From: Wohlfahrtiimonas populi
Lineage (GTDB): Bacteria > Pseudomonadota > Gammaproteobacteria > Cardiobacteriales > Wohlfahrtiimonadaceae
Direction: 5' to 3'
Length of the DNA stretch: 49,427 nucleotides
Assembly: GCF_002006795.1 (NCBI RefSeq)
Contig: NZ_MVDN01000003.1
Coordinates: 1-49,427, forward strand
Position 1 is the stretch's first letter. Every line of letters begins with the position of its first letter. Positions 25,363-33,709 of this stretch are shown in pieces. The position numbers and the translations under genes were made by a program. Below the pieces are notes generated by a model. That model was not told the DNA's origin and did not search any database. It worked only from the letters and a program-made list of their open reading frames with translations.

Positions 25363-27102
25363 TTACTTATTCAACAACTGCTCTATTTCCAACAATCTTT
25401 CTCGCCACTGTTTCTGTAATAGAGGCTTTTGATGTGTTGGCTTTCGTGCTAAATCATCATTAAGTTTTTGTTCTAATTCAACCCATTCACGTAATAACAG
25501 ATCTTCATGAATATCTGCTTCATGTTCGGTATTAACTATTTCTGATTGAATTTCAAAAGCATGATCACAAGTATCCAAAGCAGTTGAACCCAATAAAACA
25601 TGATACGCAGATTCAGGTTCGCTATATTCCATAAACTTCTGCTGATGAATCAACCCAAATCGTTGGCAACTATTTTCAATGAGCCATTGATCATGGCTGA
25701 CTAATATGATTGCACCTTCAAACTGGGCGATTTGTTCTGCCAAAGCTTCCTTACCTTCCATATCCAAATGGTTCGTTGGCTCATCTAAGAACAATAGCTC
25801 ATATTGCCCTAAGCTTAGCCCAATGAATAGCAAACGAGATCGCTCGCCACCGCTCAATGTTGAAACTTTTTGATGATGTCGATTGTAAGCAAAACCTGCG
25901 TTAATCAATGCCATTTTTCGATCATTTTCAGGTAAAGATGCAAAATTGGATAATGCATCCAATAAAGTATCAGTATCTAATAACTGTTGTAATTGCTGAT
26001 CATAGTAGCCAACCTTAATCGCAGGATGAAAACGCGCAGCTTGTTCATCTATATTGCTGAGATATTTTTGCCACAATGATTGTAGAAAACTCGATTTACC
26101 ACAGCCATTTTCCCCAATGATTGCAAGTTTATCACCACTTTTTAAATATAAATGCTCCAACTGAAAGAGAAAGCGCTCATTGCTTGGCGTATCAATAGCT
26201 GCATTTTCTAGCACAAGTACACGATCAGCTTTAATCCCCTTGCCATTCAGCTGTAATTGCCATTGATAACCTTCCGTTAATACTGTTTTTTGATCTTCCA
26301 AATGGGCGATTTGCTTTTCCATTTTCTTAGCTTTACGTGCAAAGCTTTCATTGTCATAAGTTTTTCCCCACAATGCTAAACGCTTGGCACTAAAAGTAAT
26401 GCGATCAATCTCTTTTTGCTCCGCTTTATGACGATGTTCATCTGCAATATCCTGTTCAATCAATGCTTGCCTTGCTTCAGAACATGGCAATTGAAAATGA
26501 TGTAGATTTTCATCACGCAAAATCCACGTTGTATTCGTCACTTGATCCAATAAGTTTTGATCGTGAGAAACTAACACAAATGTGCCACGCCAATTTTGCA
26601 AAAACTGAGTGAGCCACATAATCGTTGGTAAATCTAAGTGATTACTGGGTTCATCCAAAAATAATAAATCAGGTTGATTCATTAACGCACGACCAAGCAA
26701 TAATCGTGTATGCTGCCCACCACTTAGTGTATTAATGCTTTGATGATATTGCGATTCATGAAATCCTAGTTCAGCCAGCAATATTTCTGCTCGCCAACTT
26801 TCCATCATTCGCTTATCTTCCGATAACTTACTTAATACTGCTTCTAATACAGTTGCATTTGTGAGACCACTTGGCAAATGTTGCTCAATGTATGCATAAA
26901 CACAGTGATTTGCAAACGAGATATTGCCATGGCTTAATGGTAATTGCTGGGTGATTAAATGCAACAACGTACTTTTGCCACTGCCATTATGCCCAATTAA
27001 GCCGATTCGTTCGCCCAATTGAATGGAAAAAGAGATATTTTTAAATAATTTTTTAATTGAAGTTTCATAAGAAACTGATTGTACTGATAATAAAGTGCTC
27101 AT
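25363..27102 (-). CDS. ABC-F family ATPase
   Basis: 579 aa soluble twin-ATPase of the ABC-F type, with no membrane segments. Domain 1: Walker A GHNGSGKS, signature LSGGQHTRLLL, Walker B LLFLDEPSNHLD, and SHDQNLLD. The linker (about 225-290, QKEIDRITFSAKRLALWG) is short and charged. Domain 2: GENGCGKSS, LSGGERSRLLF, LLFLDEPTNHLD, VSHDQWLI. The C-terminal helical tail spans about 500-579. ABC-F proteins bind the ribosomal E site; some rescue stalled ribosomes and others confer resistance to macrolides, lincosamides or pleuromutilins. An upstream leader ORF with an attenuator-like terminator, as seen before several resistance ABC-F genes, supports a ribosome-protection role. This is inference; the class is not assigned. 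Confidence 0.93.
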   Translation of the reverse strand: MSTLLSVQSVSYETSIKKLFKNISFSIQLGERIGLIGHNGSGKSTLLHLITQQLPLSHGNISFANHCVYAYIEQHLPSGLTNATVLEAVLSKLSEDKRMMESWRAEILLAELGFHESQYHQSINTLSGGQHTRLLLGRALMNQPDLLFLDEPSNHLDLPTIMWLTQFLQNWRGTFVLVSHDQNLLDQVTNTTWILRDENLHHFQLPCSEARQALIEQDIADEHRHKAEQKEIDRITFSAKRLALWGKTYDNESFARKAKKMEKQIAHLEDQKTVLTEGYQWQLQLNGKGIKADRVLVLENAAIDTPSNERFLFQLEHLYLKSGDKLAIIGENGCGKSSFLQSLWQKYLSNIDEQAARFHPAIKVGYYDQQLQQLLDTDTLLDALSNFASLPENDRKMALINAGFAYNRHHQKVSTLSGGERSRLLFIGLSLGQYELLFLDEPTNHLDMEGKEALAEQIAQFEGAIILVSHDQWLIENSCQRFGLIHQQKFMEYSEPESAYHVLLGSTALDTCDHAFEIQSEIVNTEHEADIHEDLLLREWVELEQKLNDDLARKPTHQKPLLQKQWRERLLEIEQLLNK

Positions 27103-27133
27103 AACTTACTCTCAAGTTAGTTTTTTCAAGACG

Positions 27134-27172
27134 AAAAAAACTATGGATTAATCATTGCGATTACCCAGTAAG
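27134..27172 (-). terminator. Attenuator-like terminator before the ABC-F gene
   Basis: On the minus strand GGGTAATC (27166-27159) can pair with GATTA-ATCC (27153-27145) around loop GCAAT, extended by a few outer pairs, and is followed directly by seven T residues (27140-27134). It lies 32 bp before the ABC-F start, inside its own leader, which is the layout of transcription attenuation. Confidence 0.65.
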
Positions 27173-27215
27173 CTGAATCAAATTTCTTTTGTTTAGTCTA
27201 TTTGCTCAGGCCGAG

Positions 27216-27299
27216 TTATCGCAGTTTAAAACTGAAAGAACCTGAGCTATGGCGATTACCAAAGAAATGTGTATATTCGATTAATTTACACAAACTCAT
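27216..27299 (-). CDS. Leader peptide of the ABC-F gene (27 aa)
   Basis: ATG at 27299 is preceded by a perfect AAGGAGG (27315-27309) with a 9-base spacer, one of the strongest ribosome binding sites in the window. The ORF has 27 codons (MSLCKLIEYTHFFGNRH..., ending SFSFKLR) and TAA at 27218-27216, 113 bases before the ABC-F ATG. A promoter lies upstream and a terminator hairpin downstream. The codons GGT AAT CGC (27260-27252) repeat the ascending arm of that terminator. This looks like a translated sensor: ribosome stalling here would shift RNA pairing downstream. No homologue recognised. Confidence 0.7.
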   Translation of the reverse strand: MSLCKLIEYTHFFGNRHSSGSFSFKLR

Positions 27300-27358
27300 T
27301 GTTTTTAGCCTCCTTCTTTAAAATGAGCACATCAAAAAGTGCTGTGAATCATTCGCGT

Positions 27359-27386
27359 ATTGTAATTCAATTAATCTAAGAGTCAA
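27359..27386 (-). promoter_or_regulatory. Promoter of leader peptide and ABC-F gene
   Basis: TTGACT (complement of 27381-27386), 16-bp spacer, TACAAT (complement of 27359-27364). Predicted +1 near 27352 gives a 5' leader of about 250 nt before the ABC-F ATG. A small hairpin (AGCAC/GTGCT) follows in the early leader. Confidence 0.65.
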
Positions 27387-27466
27387 TTCTAATAATTAGA
27401 ACACTATTCTAAATTTACTCGCTATTAGCTGTATATGATCCCCTGTTTAATTCTGCTAGACTCCGA

Positions 27467-27495
27467 TTGGTGTAAACATTTTTACACACAATAAT
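27467..27495 (+). promoter_or_regulatory. Promoter and palindromic operator of the serine hydrolase gene
   Basis: TTGGTG (27467-27472), 17-bp spacer, AATAAT (27490-27495). The perfect dyad GTGTAAA-CATT-TTTACAC (27470-27487) fills the spacer, the position of a repressor site. The regulator is unknown; the motif differs from the TGACCG dyad of the local TetR protein. Confidence 0.5.
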
Positions 27496-27542
27496 AATTA
27501 CAAAAAATGGTCATGTATTTGTTTAATCACAGAGGAGTTTTT

Positions 27543-28784
27543 ATGCAGCAATCTTCACAAAAGCTCAAAAGAGCTTTTTTAGCATTGAGTGTTTCATTGG
27601 CTTTAATCACAACATCAGCTTTTGCTCATGATGTTGTTAATCCACATAAAGATGAGCCAATTGGTACAGTGCGTCAAGTTTATGATGGTGCGCTCACGCC
27701 AGATTTACAGGTGAATACTTTCCGTAATATTGATCGCCTATTTGCAACGGCTAAAGTTGCACATGATCCTAGCAATATAAAAATATTGCCACATGCAAAA
27801 GAAAAATTAGGCAATGTGAAATTCAAATCCCACGGCAAAGATTACGATCTTTATGATTATCTATCCATCAATAGAATCAGTGGATTAATCATCATTAAAG
27901 ATGGTGAAATCGTATTGGAAGATTATGAATTGGGTAATAATGAAAATACGCGCTGGATGTCGATGTCCGTTGTGAAATCCATCACAGCAACATTGATTGG
28001 CATGGCAATTCAAGATGGTTATATCAAAAGTATTGATGATCCAATTGTAAACTACTTACCTGAATTAAAAGGTAGTAGCTACGATGGTGTAACTGTTAAG
28101 CATATTCTACAAATGGCTTCTGGCGTTGCTTGGAATGAAACTTATACAGATCCAACATCTGATCGTCGTAAGCTATTGGAAATTCAATTAGAACAAAAGC
28201 CAGGTGAAGCATTGAAGTTAATGGCAAGCTTGCCTCGTGCTGGTGAACCTGGCACAGTTTGGAATTACAGTACAGGCGAAACACAAGTTGCTGGTGCTTT
28301 AGTGAAAGCTGCCGTTGGTAAGCCAGTGAGCGAATATTTGTCTGAAAAGATTTGGACAAAAGCTGGCATGGAATCTGATGCAACTTGGTGGTTGGAATCT
28401 CCTGAAGGCTTAGAAGTTGGTGGCAGCGGTTTATCTGCAACTTTACGTGATTATGCTCGCTTTGGTTTATTGCTATTAAATGAAGGCATCATTGATGGCA
28501 AAGAATCGTTACCAAAAGGCTGGATGAAAGAAGCTGGTGCACAGCAAATGATCGGCGGTAAAAAAGTCAATTATGGTTATATGCTCTGGCCTGTTGTAAA
28601 TTCAGATTATGCGACTAATGAAAGTGCTTATGAGGCTGTAGGAATTTTTGGCCAACATGTTTATGTGAATCCTAAAGAAAACCTAGTGATTGCTGTTTGG
28701 GGCGCTCAGCCAAAACCAACAACAGTAATTCCAATTGAAGATACTGATTTCTTTGGTGCTGTAGCTGATAAGTTAAAGAAATAA
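27543..28784 (+). CDS. Secreted serine hydrolase, class C beta-lactamase fold (NylB/EstB-like)
   Basis: 413 aa from ATG 27543, chosen for its AGAGGAG ribosome binding site; an upstream in-frame ATG at 27507 lacks one. Sec signal peptide with cleavage after SAFA (residue 28). Catalytic S142-V-V-K145 (SMSVVKS) is the SxxK motif, and Y242-S-T (WNYSTGE) is the second tyrosine motif. The third box reads GIFGQHVYV in place of KTG, as in 6-aminohexanoate-dimer hydrolases and EstB esterases rather than true AmpC enzymes. It probably hydrolyses esters or amides in the periplasm; a beta-lactamase role is unlikely but untested. Monocistronic with its own terminator, divergent from the ABC-F gene. Confidence 0.88.
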   Translation: MQQSSQKLKRAFLALSVSLALITTSAFAHDVVNPHKDEPIGTVRQVYDGALTPDLQVNTFRNIDRLFATAKVAHDPSNIKILPHAKEKLGNVKFKSHGKDYDLYDYLSINRISGLIIIKDGEIVLEDYELGNNENTRWMSMSVVKSITATLIGMAIQDGYIKSIDDPIVNYLPELKGSSYDGVTVKHILQMASGVAWNETYTDPTSDRRKLLEIQLEQKPGEALKLMASLPRAGEPGTVWNYSTGETQVAGALVKAAVGKPVSEYLSEKIWTKAGMESDATWWLESPEGLEVGGSGLSATLRDYARFGLLLLNEGIIDGKESLPKGWMKEAGAQQMIGGKKVNYGYMLWPVVNSDYATNESAYEAVGIFGQHVYVNPKENLVIAVWGAQPKPTTVIPIEDTDFFGAVADKLKK

Positions 28785-28815
28785 GCTTCAATCCCCAATA
28801 TTTAATGAATACATT

Positions 28816-28838
28816 GCCCTACTTTTGTAGGGCTTTTT
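28816..28838 (+). terminator. Terminator of the serine hydrolase gene
   Basis: Stem GCCCTAC / GTAGGGC (28816-28822, 28827-28833), loop TTTT, then a T run. Confidence 0.9.
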
Positions 28839-28874
28839 ATTGGAATGCGTTGAAGTTTTTATTTATATTTAACC

Positions 28875-28906
28875 ACATTGACCGACGGTCAGTCGCTTTA
28901 TAGCTT
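28875..28906 (+). promoter_or_regulatory. Second copy of the TetR operator/promoter block
   Basis: The perfect dyad TGACCG-A-CGGTCA at 28879-28891, with flanks, matches 22 consecutive bases of the efflux-pump promoter (8788-8810 region, opposite orientation), plus TTTATA after one mismatch. TTGACC (28878-28883) with 17-bp spacing reaches TAGCTT where the pump has TATAAT. It lies between two convergent genes, so no gene is obviously controlled by it. Confidence 0.75.
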
Positions 28907-28912
28907 ATTAAA

Positions 28913-28941
28913 AAGCCCATCTATATCCTATAGATAGGCTT
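28913..28941 (-). terminator. ilvD terminator
   Basis: Near-perfect 13-bp stem (arms 28913-28925 and 28929-28941, one mismatch) followed on the minus strand by TTTTT. It lies 18 bp after the ilvD stop. Confidence 0.75.
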
Positions 28942-28958
28942 GATAAATTTTTGTAACT

Positions 28959-30809
28959 TTACTTAATCTGCTTTAAGCGATTGACATCACGAACTGCACC
29001 AAATGCTGCCGATGTTGCCAATGCACCATAAACTTGCAATGCAGCTGATATTTTACGTGAACGTTTTTCTTTCGGTACAAAGCCAAATTGAGCTTGCTCC
29101 ACTAAACGTGCATCAATCACTTCTTGAGATAAATTTAAATGAATTGAACGGTTTGGAATATCAATGATCATCTCATCACCTGTTTCCACAATCGCAATCA
29201 CACCACCTTCAGCTGCTTCTGGTGAAGCATGACCGATGGATAAACCTGATGTACCGCCCGAGAAACGACCATCCGTTAACAATGCACATGCTTTGCCCAA
29301 ACCTTTTGATTTTAAATAAGATGTTGGATACAACATTTCTTGCATGCCTGGTCCGCCCTTTGGACCTTCGTAACGAATGATCACAACTTCATTAGCCTGC
29401 ACTTCATTATTCAAAATTCCTTTAACTGCTGAATCTTGGCTTTCATACACACGTGCTTTACCTATGAACTTCAAGATAGAATCATCTACTCCCGCAGTTT
29501 TTACAATACAGCCATCTTTCGCGATGTTGCCATATAACACAGCAATACCACCATCTTGGCTATAGGCAAATTCGCCACTGCGAATACAACCATTTTGACG
29601 ATCATCATCCAATGAATCGAAGTAACGATCTTGGCTAAATGCTTCCGTTGTGCGTACACCACCTGGTGCAGATTTAAAGAAATGATGCACATTTTCATCA
29701 TTCGTTTGTGTGATATCCCACTTTGCAATCGCTTCAGCTAAATCTTTCGCATGAACAGTATGGCAATCTGTATGTAATAAATTCATACGCGCCAATTCAC
29801 CTAAAATACCAATGATACCGCCTGCACGATGAACATCTTCCATATGATATTTACTGGTTGATGGTGATACTTTAGATAAATGCGGAACCTTACGTGATAA
29901 GCGATCAATGTCCTTCATTGAGAAATCAACGCCAGCTTCATGAGCAGCTGCCAATAAGTGCAATACTGTATTACTTGATCCGCCCATTGCGATATCCAAC
30001 ATCATCGCATTTTCGAATGCTTTGAATGATGCGATATTTCGTGGCAGAACATTTGCATTATTATTCTCATAATAATCACGCGTATTTTTAACAATTTGGC
30101 GTGCTGCTTCTAAGAATAAGCCTTCCCTATTTTTATGCGTTGCCAACATTGAGCCATTGCCAGGTAAAGACAAACCTAACGCTTCTGTTAAACAGTTCAT
30201 AGAGTTTGCAGTGAACATACCTGAACATGAACCACATGTTGGGCAAGCATTTTCTTCGATCGCTTGTACTTTATCATCTGCTTCACGATCATCCGCTGCC
30301 ATAACCATAGCATCCACAAGATCTAAGCGTAAATTTTCACTATTCCAAACGAGCTTCCCTGATTCCATTGGTCCACCTGAAACAAAAATCGTAGGAATGT
30401 TTAAACGCATTGAAGCCATCAACATTCCCGGTGTGATTTTGTCACAGTTTGAAATACAGATCATCGCGTCCGCGCAATGTGCATTCACCATATATTCCAC
30501 TGAATCAGCGATTAAATCTCGGCTTGGCAATGAATACAACATGCCATCATGACCCATTGCAATACCATCATCCACCGCGATTGTATTAAATTCTTTTGCA
30601 ACACCACCAGCTTTCTCAATTTCACGAGCAACCATCTGCCCTAGATCTTTTAGATGAACATGTCCTGGAACAAACTGAGTAAATGAGTTGACCACAGCAA
30701 TGATTGGTTTCTTAAAATCTTCATTAGTCATTCCTGTTGCACGCCACAACGCACGTGCTCCCGCCATATTTCGACCCTGTGTCGAAATATGTGAACGATA
30801 TTTTGGCAT
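28959..30809 (-). CDS. ilvD: Dihydroxy-acid dehydratase
   Basis: 616 aa, identical in length to E. coli IlvD. It dehydrates 2,3-dihydroxy-isovalerate and -methylvalerate in valine/isoleucine synthesis. Iron-sulfur ligands are visible: [12 protein letters not shown] near residue 121 and [19 protein letters not shown] near 190. Other marks are [14 protein letters not shown] at the start, [14 protein letters not shown] near 275, [14 protein letters not shown] and [17 protein letters not shown] near the end. AGGGAT precedes ATG by 6 bases. No other ilv or leu gene lies nearby. A 120-nt structured leader suggests post-initiation control. Confidence 0.97.
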   Translation of the reverse strand: MPKYRSHISTQGRNMAGARALWRATGMTNEDFKKPIIAVVNSFTQFVPGHVHLKDLGQMVAREIEKAGGVAKEFNTIAVDDGIAMGHDGMLYSLPSRDLIADSVEYMVNAHCADAMICISNCDKITPGMLMASMRLNIPTIFVSGGPMESGKLVWNSENLRLDLVDAMVMAADDREADDKVQAIEENACPTCGSCSGMFTANSMNCLTEALGLSLPGNGSMLATHKNREGLFLEAARQIVKNTRDYYENNNANVLPRNIASFKAFENAMMLDIAMGGSSNTVLHLLAAAHEAGVDFSMKDIDRLSRKVPHLSKVSPSTSKYHMEDVHRAGGIIGILGELARMNLLHTDCHTVHAKDLAEAIAKWDITQTNDENVHHFFKSAPGGVRTTEAFSQDRYFDSLDDDRQNGCIRSGEFAYSQDGGIAVLYGNIAKDGCIVKTAGVDDSILKFIGKARVYESQDSAVKGILNNEVQANEVVIIRYEGPKGGPGMQEMLYPTSYLKSKGLGKACALLTDGRFSGGTSGLSIGHASPEAAEGGVIAIVETGDEMIIDIPNRSIHLNLSQEVIDARLVEQAQFGFVPKEKRSRKISAALQVYGALATSAAFGAVRDVNRLKQIK

Positions 30810-30858
30810 ATTCTATCCCTGTTAAACTTTCTTGAAATTCTATTAAATTAATTACCAA

Positions 30859-30918
30859 TAATGTCTGATCAAGTTCGGTCGTATGATCGTTTTATCCTGC
30901 CTTGTGGGCACGACATTA
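30859..30918 (-). ncRNA. Structured 5' leader RNA of ilvD
   Basis: On the minus strand a three-stem fold can form: P1 TAATGTC (30918-30912) with GACATTA (30865-30859), P2 TGCC/GGCA (30910-30907, 30901-30898), P3 GATCA/TGATC (30888-30884, 30871-30867). The predicted +1, 7 nt after the -10 box, falls at the outer base of P1. An alternative pairing GTCGT (30914-30910) with ACGAC (30882-30878) excludes P1 and P3. No T-tract terminator is seen. I do not recognise a known riboswitch class. No leader peptide rich in Ile/Val/Leu codons is visible. Confidence 0.4.
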
Positions 30919-30925
30919 CACATTA

Positions 30926-30931
30926 ATTATA
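30926..30931 (-). promoter_or_regulatory. ilvD promoter -10 box
   Basis: TATAAT on the minus strand (complement of 30926-30931) preceded by TGCTA. No good -35 at standard spacing (CTTTTA at 17 bp), so an activator or the extended -10 TGCTATAT may contribute. Confidence 0.5.
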
Positions 30932-31310
30932 TAGCACGCCTAGCGAGATAAAAGCAACTATATTGCAATAACCTTAAATTTTCGTGTTTATTATCCTAAA
31001 TTTTTATCCTTTTAATGATTTTTTTTGTTAGACAAATGTAGTTTTATTGAAAATATTTTGCATTAAAAATAGTCAACTTATTTTCTTGTATTTATATGAA
31101 TGATCTAAGCATACCAATGCTGACCAAAGGTTTTATCTAAAATTTACTGCATTCCTTTTTTCTTGAAAAACAGTTTTCATTTGCAAATTCTACAGAAATT
31201 TGTATCTTCTTACGTGAGGAGGCGTTTTAGATATTAAAAAAAATACGTACAAAATGCGTTGACGATTTAATTTAATAAATAATGACAAATTAAAAAATTT
31301 AGGAGGATTT
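30932..31310. other. Intergenic region between ilvD and the acetate uptake operon
   Basis: About 380 bases, very AT-rich. It holds the upstream promoter region of both divergent genes, a stray strong Shine-Dalgarno-like GAGGAGG at 31216-31222 with no usable start codon after it, and AGGAGG at 31301-31306, which serves the DUF485 gene. TTGACG at 31259-31264 is a possible -35. No sigma-54 site, RNA gene or ORF recognised. Confidence 0.5.
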
Positions 31311-31667
31311 ATGGCTGAACCCATAAAAATTGATGATTCGAAGCTTCTCTATGATGAAGCGATTGTGAATCGTATTTATAATGATCAAAGATTTAAAGAT
31401 ATGGTTGCGGAAAAGCAAAGATTCAGTTTGATTTTGTTAACACTCACATTAGGCTTATATATATTAATCGTTGTAGCAGCAGCATTCGCACCTAACATTG
31501 TAGGCTTGCCATTGGCAGAAAAAATGGTTACGACATGGGGCATTCCAGCAGGATTCTTCTTGATTATTTGGACGATTTTAGTGACATGTTATTACGTGCA
31601 TAAGACTAATACTTATTTCGATCCAAAAACTATCAGAGTATTGAAGGAGATCGGCAATGAGAAATAA
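31311..31667 (+). CDS. yjcH: DUF485 membrane protein (YjcH-like)
   Basis: 118 aa with two membrane helices (about 43-64 and 79-103) and a cytoplasmic N-terminus ([18 protein letters not shown], the DUF485 pattern). Such proteins are encoded directly before the acetate permease ActP and may assist or regulate it; the mechanism is not established. The ribosome binding site AGGAGG is 4 bases before ATG. Its 3' end overlaps actP by 11 bp, indicating coupled translation. Confidence 0.88.
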   Translation: MAEPIKIDDSKLLYDEAIVNRIYNDQRFKDMVAEKQRFSLILLTLTLGLYILIVVAAAFAPNIVGLPLAEKMVTTWGIPAGFFLIIWTILVTCYYVHKTNTYFDPKTIRVLKEIGNEK

Positions 31668-33375
31668 TATTCTAAGACAATTCTTATGCTTGATTGCATT
31701 TGGATTATTTGGTGTTGCTGTTGCTCAAACAACACAATCAGGTGGTAAAAACTGGACTGCAATCATCATGTTCTTCGTGTTTGTTGCAGCAACCATTGCT
31801 ATCACTTTCTGGGCATCGAATAAAACTAAATCAGCATCAGACTTCTATACTGCTGGTGGCGGTATTTCTGGCTTCCAAAACGGTTTAGCAATCGCAGGTG
31901 ACTATTTATCATCAGCATCATTCTTGGGCTTATCAGCGTTGGTATTTGCTTCAGGTTTTGATGGTTTGATTTATGCATTCGGTTTCTTCATCGGCTGGCC
32001 AGTTATTTTGTTATTGATGGCAGAAAGATTCCGTAACTTAGGCCGCTTTACATTTGCGGACGTAACTGCATTTAGATTACAACAAACACCTATTCGTATC
32101 TTGGCTGTATTCTCTACATTAACGATCGTATTGTTATATTTGATCGCCCAAATGGTGGGCGCAGGTAAATTGATCGAGTTATTGTTTGGTTTGAACTATA
32201 ACATCGCAGTATTCATCGTGGGTATCTTGATGATGATCTACGTATTGTTAGGCGGTATGTTGGCAACAACATGGGTTCAAATGATTAAAGCTGTATTGAT
32301 TTTGATTGGTGCGACATTCATGTCAATTGTAGTGTTGTATTGGGTAGGTTTCAACTTAGAAACTTTATTCGTAAAAGCAACTGAAGTACATCCAAAAGGC
32401 ATCGAAATCATGGTTCCTGGTTTGAAATACCCTAACCCAATCGATACGATTTCTTTAGGTATTGGCTTGATGTTCGGTACAGCAGGTTTACCTCATATCT
32501 TGATGCGTTTCTTCACAGTTAAAGATGCAAAAGAAGCTCGTAAATCAGCATTGTATGCGACAGGTTTTATCGGTTATTTTTATTTGTTAATGTTCATCAT
32601 CGGTTTCGGTGCGATCGTTTACATCATGAATCAACCTTCATACTCAACACCAGAAGGTGCGATCATTGGTGGTGCTAACATGGTTGCAATCCATTTATCA
32701 CACGCAATTGGTGGCAATATCTTCTTAGGCTTCATGTCAGCAGTAACATTTGCAACATTGGTTGCAGTTGTTGCAGGTTTAACATTGTCTGGTGCTTCAG
32801 CAATCAGCCATGACTTCTATGCAAATGTGATCAAAAAGGGTAAGCCTGTGATGAAAACTGAGTTATTAGTTTCTCGTTTCACAACTGCTGCTTTAGGTGT
32901 AATCGCAATCTTGTTAGGTTTATTATTTGAACAACAAAATGTTGCATTCTTAGTAGGTTTAGCATTCTCAATTGCAGCTTCAGCTAACTTCCCATTGTTA
33001 TTCTTATCTATGTACTGGAAAGGTTTAACAACTAAAGGCGCTGTAGTTGGTGGTGCGGCAGGTTTGATCACAGCGGTTGTTATGATCTTATTTGGACCAG
33101 AAGTTTGGATCAATGTATTGGGCCATGAAAAAGCATTGTTCCCATACAATAACCCAGCTTTATTTTCTATCCCAATAGCATTCATTGTAACATTCATTGT
33201 ATCTTCAATGGATAAATCAAAAGCTGCTACTGAAGAGAAATCTAAGTTTATCAGCCAGTATGTTCGTTCTCACGTTGGTGGCGAAGGTATCTCTGAAGCA
33301 GTCCAGCAATACCGTCAAGTTAATCATCCTGAGTTCTTAGAAGAACAAGCAAAACAGTATGCAGAAACTAATTAA
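31657..33375 (+). CDS. actP: Cation/acetate symporter ActP
   Basis: 572 aa sodium:solute symporter (SSF) of the ActP branch, importing acetate and related short acids. The N-terminal signal-like segment (ends FGVAVAQ) precedes about 13 membrane helices, as in E. coli ActP (549 aa). Visible SSF marks: [31 protein letters not shown] near 55-90, [18 protein letters not shown]-like [29 protein letters not shown] near 275 and [14 protein letters not shown] near 380. The charged C-terminal tail (about 515-572) is cytoplasmic. Cotranscribed with the DUF485 gene. Two hairpins follow its stop. No acs gene is in view. Confidence 0.94.
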   Translation: MRNNILRQFLCLIAFGLFGVAVAQTTQSGGKNWTAIIMFFVFVAATIAITFWASNKTKSASDFYTAGGGISGFQNGLAIAGDYLSSASFLGLSALVFASGFDGLIYAFGFFIGWPVILLLMAERFRNLGRFTFADVTAFRLQQTPIRILAVFSTLTIVLLYLIAQMVGAGKLIELLFGLNYNIAVFIVGILMMIYVLLGGMLATTWVQMIKAVLILIGATFMSIVVLYWVGFNLETLFVKATEVHPKGIEIMVPGLKYPNPIDTISLGIGLMFGTAGLPHILMRFFTVKDAKEARKSALYATGFIGYFYLLMFIIGFGAIVYIMNQPSYSTPEGAIIGGANMVAIHLSHAIGGNIFLGFMSAVTFATLVAVVAGLTLSGASAISHDFYANVIKKGKPVMKTELLVSRFTTAALGVIAILLGLLFEQQNVAFLVGLAFSIAASANFPLLFLSMYWKGLTTKGAVVGGAAGLITAVVMILFGPEVWINVLGHEKALFPYNNPALFSIPIAFIVTFIVSSMDKSKAATEEKSKFISQYVRSHVGGEGISEAVQQYRQVNHPEFLEEQAKQYAETN

Positions 33376-33439
33376 CAATTAAATAAAACTTAATTGTTAA
33401 ATTTAAAATCCTGACTAAAGCCTTAGTCAGGATTTTTTT
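33372..33439 (+). terminator. Tandem hairpins and terminator after actP
   Basis: Hairpin 1 is a perfect 11-bp repeat (TTAACAATTAA, 33372-33382; mirror 33390-33400) containing the actP stop. Hairpin 2 is a 13-bp stem (33406-33418 / 33423-33435, arm AAATCCTGACTAA) with loop AGCC and a T run to 33439, a strong Rho-independent terminator. Confidence 0.9.
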
Positions 33440-33563
33440 AATGCCTTTGATACAATACAATCCACAATCAATATATATAATTGATTTATATATAATATAT
33501 TTTCAATCTCAGTCAAACTTTTAAAGATAACTAAGCAATTTTTTCATGTCATCTATAAAAAAC

Positions 33564-33591
33564 TTGAAAAGTATTGTAAAGATAATATAAT
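33564..33591 (+). promoter_or_regulatory. Promoter of candidate small RNA
   Basis: TTGAAA (33564-33569), 16-bp spacer, perfect TATAAT (33586-33591). Predicted +1 near 33597-33599. No ORF follows before the terminator at 33682. Confidence 0.65.
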
Positions 33592-33596
33592 AAATA

Positions 33597-33682
33597 CAGT
33601 TTCAACATTCAATGGAACTGTTTTATACGATTACTCTCCCCCCCTTAAAAAGCCCTGATCATGTCCATGTCAGGGCTTTTTT
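33597..33682 (+). ncRNA. Candidate trans-acting small RNA
   Basis: About 85 nt between a consensus promoter and a strong terminator. The 5' hairpin is CAGTTTC (33597-33603) with GGAACTG (33614-33620), 7 bp with one G-U and a 10-nt loop. A single-stranded middle of about 26 nt follows, with CTCTCCCCCCC at 33634-33644. The 3' terminator stem is AAAAAGCCCTGA (33647-33658) with TCAGGGCTTTTTT (33670-33682). C-rich open stretches in bacterial sRNAs often pair with G-rich ribosome binding sites; that role here is inference. The terminator also serves convergent rlmJ. Confidence 0.55.
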
Positions 33683-33709
33683 CTATCTAGTTGAAAACAT
33701 TTTTATTGA

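Noticed and set aside
27507..27542. Earlier ATG for the serine hydrolase
   Set aside because: It adds residues before a perfect signal peptide and has no ribosome binding site; 27543 has AGAGGAG.
27543..28784. AmpC-type beta-lactamase
   Set aside because: The KTG box is replaced by a GQHVYV-type segment and no ampR is adjacent; an esterase/amidase is more likely.
31216..31230. Strong GAGGAGG before the DUF485 gene as a second leader ORF
   Set aside because: No ATG, GTG or TTG lies at usable distance; only ATA or ATT would fit.
33372..33400. Perfect 11-bp repeat after actP as an operator
   Set aside because: It contains the actP stop and lies directly before a strong terminator, so a 3'-end hairpin is simpler.
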